Assembly: GCF_934330165.1 (NCBI RefSeq)
Contig: NZ_CAKRGI010000047.1
Location: forward strand, 1 to 8,750
Source of the DNA: an uncultured Mediterraneibacter sp.
GTDB taxonomy: Bacteria > Bacillota > Clostridia > Lachnospirales > Lachnospiraceae
DNA length: 8,750 nucleotides
Direction: 5' to 3'
Shown here: positions 3,572 through 8,750 of the stretch, piece by piece
Numbering within the stretch: position 1 is the first letter of the stretch
How the letters are laid out: each line of letters opens with the position of its first letter
Position numbers and translations under genes: made by a program
The notes under the pieces: model-generated
The model's input: only the letters and a program-made list of their open reading frames with translations
Told to the model about the DNA's origin: nothing
Database searches by the model: none

Positions 3572-6500
3572 TTAGTCTTCTTTCTTACGAAGAGCTGCGA
3601 CTGCTGCTCCTGCCGCTAACATCAATCCTGCAAGCGGAATGATCGGTGATACGGAATTGTCGCCTGTCTGAACTGCTTTGTCTTCATTTTTCGGATTCTC
3701 CGGTGTCGGATCTGTTGCTGTTTTCGTAAAGTTTGCTTTCAATGTCACTGCTCTGTCAACTTCAAACTTGTACTCTGCTTTATCAGAAACTGCTTTGCCG
3801 TCTACTGTCCAGTTCACGAACTTGTATCCTTCTTTTGCTTTCGCAATCGCCGTTACGATTTCTCCTGCTTTATAACTTTCTTTTGCAGGATCAAGTTTTG
3901 CTGTTCCCATCTTGTTGTCATTTACATCCACATTCAATTTGAATGTATCTTCTGCAGTAATCTTTTCGAAGTTCGCTTTCAGATTGAGAGCTCCTGTCAC
4001 TTCAAAACGATATACTGCATCTTTGGAAACTTCTTTACCATTCACTGTCCAGTTTACGAATCTGTATCCTTCTTTCGCTGCAGCTGTTGCTGTTACTTCT
4101 TCTCCTTTTACATAACTGTCTTTCTTCGGATCAATCGCAACAGTTCCCATATTATTATCATTTGCTTTTACTGTTACTGTAAATGTCTCTACCGGTTTTT
4201 CTTTCTCTTTAAAGTTTGCTGTCAGCTCTGTATTCTTTTCTACTGTAAACTTATATGTAGCTCCTTCAACTGTCTGTCCATCTACTGTCCAGTCTACGAA
4301 CTCATATCCTTCTTTTGCTGTTGCCGTTGCTGTTACTTCTTCTCCTGCATTGTATTTCTCTTTTGCAGGACTAAGCGTTACATCTCCCATGTCCGCATTA
4401 TTTGCTTTTGCTGTTACTGTAAATGTCTCTTCTACAGGCGGCTCTTCCTTCTCTTTCACTGTAATCGTCATTACAGAATGTGCCTTTGCTGTCAGATTCA
4501 GTTCCGCTGATTCAGCCGTAAGCTCTGTTGTTTCAATCGCTACTTTATTCGGCTCTGTCAAGCTGTTCTCATCAGCAAAATTTTCACCTGCAAGTGTCTG
4601 TATTGTTACTTTTTTACCTGTCAGATCTACGCCATCTACTTTAACATGGAGTTTCTTATCATTTACACGGTCTGTATTTACTACAGCTACATACAGTGTT
4701 CCGTCTTCACCTTTACTTGCGATTGCCGAATATGCTTTTGTACCATTTGCCAAAGTCTCTACATGTTCAAACTCTGTTCCTACTACTTTTGTTCCTTTAG
4801 AGAAGGAGTTAGCGAACAGTTCAAATACTTTCGCTGAAGGTGTTGAGAAGAAACGGAAGTTTCCTTCTCCGGTTCCTTGATCTGCACCTGTCTGCGGCAC
4901 TGCCTGAATAACTGCCTGCTGTGTAGGTCCAAGTGAATCAGCTCCTGAACTGTACCAGTCTACAAGACAGTGTTTCTGAATGTACGGACTTCCAAGACGA
5001 ACGTACTCCATAAGCACTTTTGCAATATATACTGCATGCGTCTGTGAACGAAGAAGCGGTGATGTAGATCTGAAAATACCATACTCAGATATAACCGGAA
5101 CTTTTCCTTCTGGAAGCATATTTACATAATTTTCCACTTTTTTAATTCCCACATCTTCAGCAAGTTTCATTGCATTATCATAGAACACATCATTCGGATT
5201 ATTCTCGCCCGGATTTCCACAGTATGGATGAATTGTCAACCCATCGTAATACTGACTCCGATCTCCCTGCTTCATTTTATCAATAAATCCTTGTGTCTCA
5301 TAGCTTGAATATACATAGCAGGATGCCTTTTCTGTGCTTCCATTGTTCGCATTGATCTCGTTGATCTCTGCTGTCATATCTTTCATTGCTTTAGAAACGT
5401 CTATAAATCCATCTCTATCAACTCGATATGTCACATAGATCTGCTGACTCTGTGCAGGAATTTTACCATGTGTTCCATCTCCGAAATGGATTGATCCGTC
5501 TCTGTAGTCGATTGTTACTTTCTTATCTTCTGCTCCTGCAGAATCTAAGCTTTCAACAATCTCCCATTTTTCATTGTTCCCTTCACCGTCAGTACCTACC
5601 CATACTTCAACGCTTCCCTCTTCAACTGCTTTGAAGTCTTCTACTAACGTCTTTCCATCTTTTCCTGTCATCGGATTCGGGTTTGCATAACGCATGTAAC
5701 GAACCTGATTTGCTGTTCCGTCACTGACAGATGCAACCTTATTCCAGTTGTCCTTCTTCACTGCATACTGCTTTGTGAAACTTGCAACTCCACCTTCTAC
5801 ATACGCTTTTTCAGCTCCACCGTCTACTTTTGACATCCAATACTGCTGTGACGCTGTTCCGTCATCACCACCCTGGTTGTTCTCGTTTCCGATCTCAAAA
5901 TAGCGTACATTATAAGGTTCTGCATGTCCGTTTTCTTTTCTCACATCTGCCCATGCAACGCCACCGCCCGGATTGCTTCCTGCCGGAGCATTCAGATACT
6001 CTACAAGGTCTGCGGCATCCTGTGCTGAACCACGTCCGAAACCATATACATAAACGATTTCTGACTGAACATCATCGCGATATGCGAAGTCAGCTACTTC
6101 TGTCAATCCAAAGTTCGGAGCGATTCCAGCCTGACCTTGATTGTTATAAAATCCATGGATCTGTTTTACGCGCTCATCTTTCGGTCCGATAGATTCTTTC
6201 CAACGGAACAAGTTAGAGATGGTTCCTCCCGGATAACGGATAGAACCAAATCCCGCGTCTTTATAAAGTTCCGCGAACTCATCTTTCATCGTCATTGTCG
6301 TACTATCAAAAGATCCATATCCATTGAAAGCATACCGATGGTTGATACCGATTGTGGCACTGTCAATGGAACGTTCCTCTGTTTCAGGAGAAACCGTAAG
6401 CACAACGCCGATTTCTGCACGATAATTCTTCATCGCATCTTCAAGAGTTTTAATCATCGCAGAAATTTCTGACAACGTACTGGATTCACTTAATTTTTTT

Positions 6501-7369
6501 GCATCTGCGATTGCCGTTTTCAAAGCTTTCGCAGCATCTGCATTCTCATCCAACTTTCCTGATGCATCTAACTCTTCTGCTGCTTTGATCTGTTCTGTCA
6601 GCTGTGGGAAGAGCATTGCTCCTGCTTTCTCTTCATAAACAGCCTTTGCTTCATCTGCTGTTAAAACTTTCTCATATACACGAATTTCATCTACAAGACC
6701 TCTCATAGAAAGAGGGTCATTACCACCATTTTTATGGCGTCCAATCAGAAGGCTTGTCAATTCATTGACTACCTGACTACCTGCATCTTTCTCACTATCT
6801 TTTTCGCCGTTTATATAAAATGCAATTTTCTTCGTATTTTTATTATATGTTGCCATTACATGTTGCCACTGGCTAAGGTCAACCGCCTTATCACTGTATA
6901 CATTGCTTGCATTTACATATGTCGCGTACTTATTGTCTTTTGTAAACTGTAAAAATGTACGTCCGTTTCCATTCTGCTGCAGAAGAACTGTATTTTTCCC
7001 TTCTCTGTTTGTAGATGTATCATATTTAAACCACAAAGAAATCGAATAACTCTTCTGAGACGTATTCATAATCTGAGGAATTTCCATCATTCCCTGATTT
7101 CCGGCCGTAAATTTCAAAGATTTTCCAAAAATCGTGTTTTCCGCAACAGAAACATTATCTCCCGACAATGTTCCTTCATATTTGGACTGATCCTGTACAT
7201 TCGGAACTTTCTTTTCATTCACGTTTTCAAAGTCATAATACGCAATGAGCCCGTCTTCAATCCCTGTGTTTTGAGGTTCATCTGCGGCCCATGCCAACGC
7301 GGGCATGCTAAACAACATACTGCATGCTGTCAATCCGCACAACCCTGTCCTCCACATTTTCTTTTTCAT
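3572..7369 (-). CDS. Secreted, wall-anchored LamG glycoside hydrolase, alpha-L-arabinofuranosidase-like
   Basis: The 1265-residue protein starts with a signal peptide (1 to about 28, cleaved near AWA-AD). A LamG/concanavalin-like carbohydrate-binding domain follows (about 36-246), then a helical linker (about 255-317). A (beta/alpha)8 glycosidase domain starts near 322, with RYPGG at 378-382, FEIGNEN at 491-497 (E496 likely acid/base), DGLTIHPY at 709-716 and VISEYG at 759-764 (E762 likely nucleophile). An inserted beta-rich domain sits at about 545-655, and a beta-sandwich like the C-terminal domain of GH51 enzymes at about 835-972. Three 80-residue InlB-like repeats (981-1220) lead to a sorting signal: VQTGD (1233-1237), a hydrophobic stretch and RKKED. 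It should act on arabinose-type or similar plant or mucin glycans at the cell surface. The motifs resemble GH51/GH39/GH79 of clan GH-A; I cannot name the exact family or substrate. GGAG lies 8 bases before the ATG. Confidence 0.85.
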   Translation of the reverse strand: MKKKMWRTGLCGLTACSMLFSMPALAWAADEPQNTGIEDGLIAYYDFENVNEKKVPNVQDQSKYEGTLSGDNVSVAENTIFGKSLKFTAGNQGMMEIPQIMNTSQKSYSISLWFKYDTSTNREGKNTVLLQQNGNGRTFLQFTKDNKYATYVNASNVYSDKAVDLSQWQHVMATYNKNTKKIAFYINGEKDSEKDAGSQVVNELTSLLIGRHKNGGNDPLSMRGLVDEIRVYEKVLTADEAKAVYEEKAGAMLFPQLTEQIKAAEELDASGKLDENADAAKALKTAIADAKKLSESSTLSEISAMIKTLEDAMKNYRAEIGVVLTVSPETEERSIDSATIGINHRYAFNGYGSFDSTTMTMKDEFAELYKDAGFGSIRYPGGTISNLFRWKESIGPKDERVKQIHGFYNNQGQAGIAPNFGLTEVADFAYRDDVQSEIVYVYGFGRGSAQDAADLVEYLNAPAGSNPGGGVAWADVRKENGHAEPYNVRYFEIGNENNQGGDDGTASQQYWMSKVDGGAEKAYVEGGVASFTKQYAVKKDNWNKVASVSDGTANQVRYMRYANPNPMTGKDGKTLVEDFKAVEEGSVEVWVGTDGEGNNEKWEIVESLDSAGAEDKKVTIDYRDGSIHFGDGTHGKIPAQSQQIYVTYRVDRDGFIDVSKAMKDMTAEINEINANNGSTEKASCYVYSSYETQGFIDKMKQGDRSQYYDGLTIHPYCGNPGENNPNDVFYDNAMKLAEDVGIKKVENYVNMLPEGKVPVISEYGIFRSTSPLLRSQTHAVYIAKVLMEYVRLGSPYIQKHCLVDWYSSGADSLGPTQQAVIQAVPQTGADQGTGEGNFRFFSTPSAKVFELFANSFSKGTKVVGTEFEHVETLANGTKAYSAIASKGEDGTLYVAVVNTDRVNDKKLHVKVDGVDLTGKKVTIQTLAGENFADENSLTEPNKVAIETTELTAESAELNLTAKAHSVMTITVKEKEEPPVEETFTVTAKANNADMGDVTLSPAKEKYNAGEEVTATATAKEGYEFVDWTVDGQTVEGATYKFTVEKNTELTANFKEKEKPVETFTVTVKANDNNMGTVAIDPKKDSYVKGEEVTATAAAKEGYRFVNWTVNGKEVSKDAVYRFEVTGALNLKANFEKITAEDTFKLNVDVNDNKMGTAKLDPAKESYKAGEIVTAIAKAKEGYKFVNWTVDGKAVSDKAEYKFEVDRAVTLKANFTKTATDPTPENPKNEDKAVQTGDNSVSPIIPLAGLMLAAGAAVAALRKKED
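3710..4429 (-). repeat. Three tandem 240-bp repeats coding InlB-like (divergent B-repeat) modules
   Basis: Units start at residues 981, 1061 and 1141, exactly 80 residues apart (4429-4190, 4189-3950, 3949-3710). Each runs from (E/D)TF through MG, an AGE or KGE turn, a KEGY(E/R/K)FV(D/N)WTV core and a closing KANF or TANF. Such modules usually act as stalks that hold the catalytic domain away from the wall. Being tandem and of fixed length, they could vary in number between strains. Confidence 0.9.
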
Positions 7370-7682
7370 ACCTTTTTCTCCATTCTACAATGCTGTTTTT
7401 TTCTGCTATTGCCAAACTGTCTTTCGGCTTTTTTCCTCCCCCTAAAGACAGTACCATTATATATTTTATCATAAATTAATTTTTTTTAAAGTTTTATGCA
7501 AATTTTCTTCTATCTAATGACAAAAATGAAATATTCCACGATTTTTTGCAATATTATTTATCTATTTTCCTTTATTTTATGTGTATTTTGTATATAAATT
7601 TTCTCCACTGTTATTTCTCCGCTTCCAAACGCTCTCCAAAGGAAAACAAAATGAACAAACCCCTGCAAACTTTATTGATTGA
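7370..7682 (-). other. AT-rich intergenic region between the AEC permease and glycosidase genes
   Basis: This 313-bp stretch has no gene I can support. Nearest the glycosidase gene is its leader and probable promoter (7417-7461). The middle (about 7465-7610) is very AT-rich, as upstream regions often are. Near the permease stop I find no convincing terminator hairpin, so read-through from the permease gene is possible. I found no good cre (catabolite) site; a loose match at about 7615-7630 on the minus strand misses key bases. Confidence 0.6.
7417..7461 (-). promoter_or_regulatory. Probable glycosidase -10 box and 5'-leader hairpin
   Basis: On the minus strand TATAAT lies at 7456-7461; the matching -35 position is AT-rich and poor. 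Transcription would start near 7449, within the inverted repeat AAAGACAG (7444-7451) / CTGTCTTT (7417-7424), whose 19-base loop carries the purine run GGGGGAGGAAAAAAG. The transcript would thus begin with an 8-bp stem displaying a Shine-Dalgarno-like loop, with no start codon close behind it. The real ribosome site (GGAG, 7378-7381) lies 36 bases further on. Confidence 0.45.
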
Positions 7683-8627
7683 TTAAACAAGTCCCATACT
7701 TTTTAAAAGGAACAGCCATCCCGTCAATGTAAACGCACTGAATACAGTTGTCAGCATGACAACGCCCGACGTCACCGTACCTTCATGTCCCATATTTTTT
7801 GCCATGACATAACAGCTCACTGTTGTTGCCGATCCAAGCATTACAAGGATCGCGATGAGCTCTTCTCTTCGAAATCCAAGCATTACCGCGAGAGGGAGAA
7901 ATACAGTTGTAAAATCGACAAGTTTCAACGTGCAGGCGGCAGTTACCGGTTTGATCTTTCCAATCGTCTTCTGAACATCGAAGGATGCTCCAAGAGCCAT
8001 CAGTCCAAGAGGAGTTGCGACAGCACCCACATTTGATACTGTTTTTCCTATTATATAGGGCATTGGAATCCGAAGTGCCGACCAGAGCAGTCCTGCCGCA
8101 ATCCCGATTATAATCGGATTTGTGACAATCCCTTTCAGTGTCTTTTTCCACAATTCTTTATCTAATTTCCTTCGTTCCGGCTGAAAGAACGACAACACAA
8201 CAACAGCCATTATATTATACAGCGGCACGCTTCCGATAATCATAAGGGACGCTAATCCTGCATCTCCGTATATATTTCGGATAAACGCGATACCAAGAAG
8301 CGCTGCGCTGCTTCTGTATGACGCCTGAATAAATTCGCCTCTTATTTCACGATCTTTCCACAGAAAGGAAATCCCCGCAGCCAGCGCAATGCTTGCAAAT
8401 GTCACGAAGAAGCAAAACAAAACGAACTTCGAATTCCACACTTCTTGAAAATCTACGGTTGCCAGATCTTCAAAAACAAGGATCGGAAGGGGCACGAGAA
8501 AGACAAACTGATTCATTTTCGAGGCAAATACCTCGTCAATCCAGCCAAGTTTCCGAAAGAGAAACCCCAGTGCCATTAACAAAAAAATCGGCACTGTAGC
8601 ATTTAAACTGAAGATTAAATTTTCCAT
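7683..8627 (-). CDS. AEC-family (auxin efflux carrier type) membrane permease
   Basis: The 314-residue protein is hydrophobic throughout, with about ten predicted membrane helices in two halves joined by a charged loop (about 149-164, QPERRKLDKELWKKT). Family landmarks are FLLMALGFLFRKLGWI (15-30), EFIQASYRSSAALLGIAF (98-115), TNPIIIGIAAGLLW (169-182), LGLMALGASFDVQ (207-219) and the closing VMLGSATTVSCYVMA (262-276). Bacterial AEC proteins are secondary transporters, several for malate or other organic acids; the substrate cannot be read from sequence here. Length is normal and no defect is seen. The ATG has AAGGAG 9 bases upstream. It runs in the same direction as the glycosidase gene but 313 bp away with its own start context, so a shared operon is possible but unproven. 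Confidence 0.88.
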   Translation of the reverse strand: MENLIFSLNATVPIFLLMALGFLFRKLGWIDEVFASKMNQFVFLVPLPILVFEDLATVDFQEVWNSKFVLFCFFVTFASIALAAGISFLWKDREIRGEFIQASYRSSAALLGIAFIRNIYGDAGLASLMIIGSVPLYNIMAVVVLSFFQPERRKLDKELWKKTLKGIVTNPIIIGIAAGLLWSALRIPMPYIIGKTVSNVGAVATPLGLMALGASFDVQKTIGKIKPVTAACTLKLVDFTTVFLPLAVMLGFRREELIAILVMLGSATTVSCYVMAKNMGHEGTVTSGVVMLTTVFSAFTLTGWLFLLKSMGLV

Positions 8628-8689
8628 TTTTTCTTTCTCCTTATCTGCAAATCACCGGAAGTGCCAAAAGACATATCTTTAATACGTGG

Positions 8690-8737
8690 ACCTCCATGAT
8701 GGCAGTGACTCATTAACGTTACTAGTATCATGGAGGT
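8690..8737 (+). promoter_or_regulatory. 11-bp inverted repeat burying the ribosome site of a plus-strand gene
   Basis: ACCTCCATGAT (8690-8700) and ATCATGGAGGT (8727-8737) pair perfectly around a 26-base loop. The right arm contains GGAGG (8732-8736), the ribosome site of the ATG at 8743, so in the transcript the left arm would hide it. The loop holds the palindrome TAACGTTA. It may be a translational control hairpin, or an operator for a dimeric regulator between divergent genes. Confidence 0.55.
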
Positions 8738-8742
8738 TTATT

Positions 8743-8750
8743 ATGTACGA
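8743..8750 (+). CDS. Start of an unidentified plus-strand gene, cut by the window edge
   Basis: An ATG at 8743-8745 follows GGAGG by 6 bases, and the reading continues as Met-Tyr-(Asp or Glu) before the window ends. The spacing is ideal and the region to its left has no other use, so a real gene is likely. Two codons cannot identify it. Being divergent from the AEC permease gene it could be a regulator of it; it could equally be a transposase with a hairpin-controlled start. Confidence 0.45.

Noticed and set aside
3950..4429. Regularly spaced repeats suggesting a CRISPR array
   Set aside because: The period is 240 bp, in frame, and encodes repeated protein modules; there are no short identical repeats with unique spacers.
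4350..4880. A 176-codon open frame on the plus strand opposite the glycosidase gene
   Set aside because: It lies wholly antisense to a continuous, domain-rich gene, has a low-complexity serine/phenylalanine/valine composition, and no ribosome site. The other plus-strand frames under 3678-7474 are rejected for the same reason.
7615..7630. Possible catabolite-repression (cre) site upstream of the glycosidase gene
   Set aside because: The minus-strand TGGAAGCGGAGAAA differs from the consensus at three key positions and is not palindromic.
7785..8599. Open frames opposite or out of frame within the AEC permease gene
   Set aside because: They are shadows of a conserved membrane protein and have charged, low-information sequences with no ribosome sites.

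Overview
The window looks like accessory and metabolic chromosome from a low-GC, anaerobic, gut-type Firmicute, probably Lachnospiraceae or a near relative. This rests on strong AGGAGG ribosome sites, TTGACA/TATAAT promoters, a PerR gene running into a high-molecular-weight-rubredoxin-type flavoprotein gene, an IS66 element, and a sortase-type surface glycosidase with LamG and InlB-like repeats. The genus cannot be fixed from this sequence alone.

Positions 1-2190, all genes on the minus strand, form a peroxide/iron-stress module. Reading in the transcribed direction: a small two-helix membrane protein (1912-2124), the peroxiredoxin bcp (1453-1908), yaaA (701-1453), perR (169-576), and the first ~25 codons of a flavoprotein gene (81-176). 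The first three genes are tightly packed behind one promoter (2160-2187). perR has its own consensus promoter (611-639) flanked and overlapped by two copies of a PerR-box-like motif. The flavoprotein gene starts inside the end of perR and is cut at about position 102 by what looks like an insertion-sequence end.

Positions 2191-3328 are an IS66-family remnant on the plus strand: left end, tnpA, tnpB, and only the first 43 codons of the transposase gene tnpC. The catalytic part and the right end are missing. Its left end lies 3 bp from the -35 box of the peroxide operon. Positions 3329-3466 are non-coding and contain a 12-bp direct repeat.

Positions 3467-7682 hold one large minus-strand gene for a secreted, wall-anchored protein of 1265 residues: signal peptide, LamG domain, helical linker, (beta/alpha)8 glycosidase domain with an inserted beta-rich domain, beta-sandwich, three 80-residue InlB-like repeats, and a sortase-like sorting signal. 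A terminator hairpin follows it. Its leader carries a hairpin with a purine-rich, Shine-Dalgarno-like loop.

Positions 7683-8627 encode an AEC-family permease, minus strand. At the right edge an 11-bp inverted repeat buries the ribosome site of a plus-strand gene that starts at 8743 and leaves the window.

No CRISPR array, tRNA or rRNA gene was seen. The less ordinary items are the internally duplicated small membrane protein in the peroxide operon, the paired PerR operators, the inserted domain in the glycosidase, and the hairpin at the right edge.
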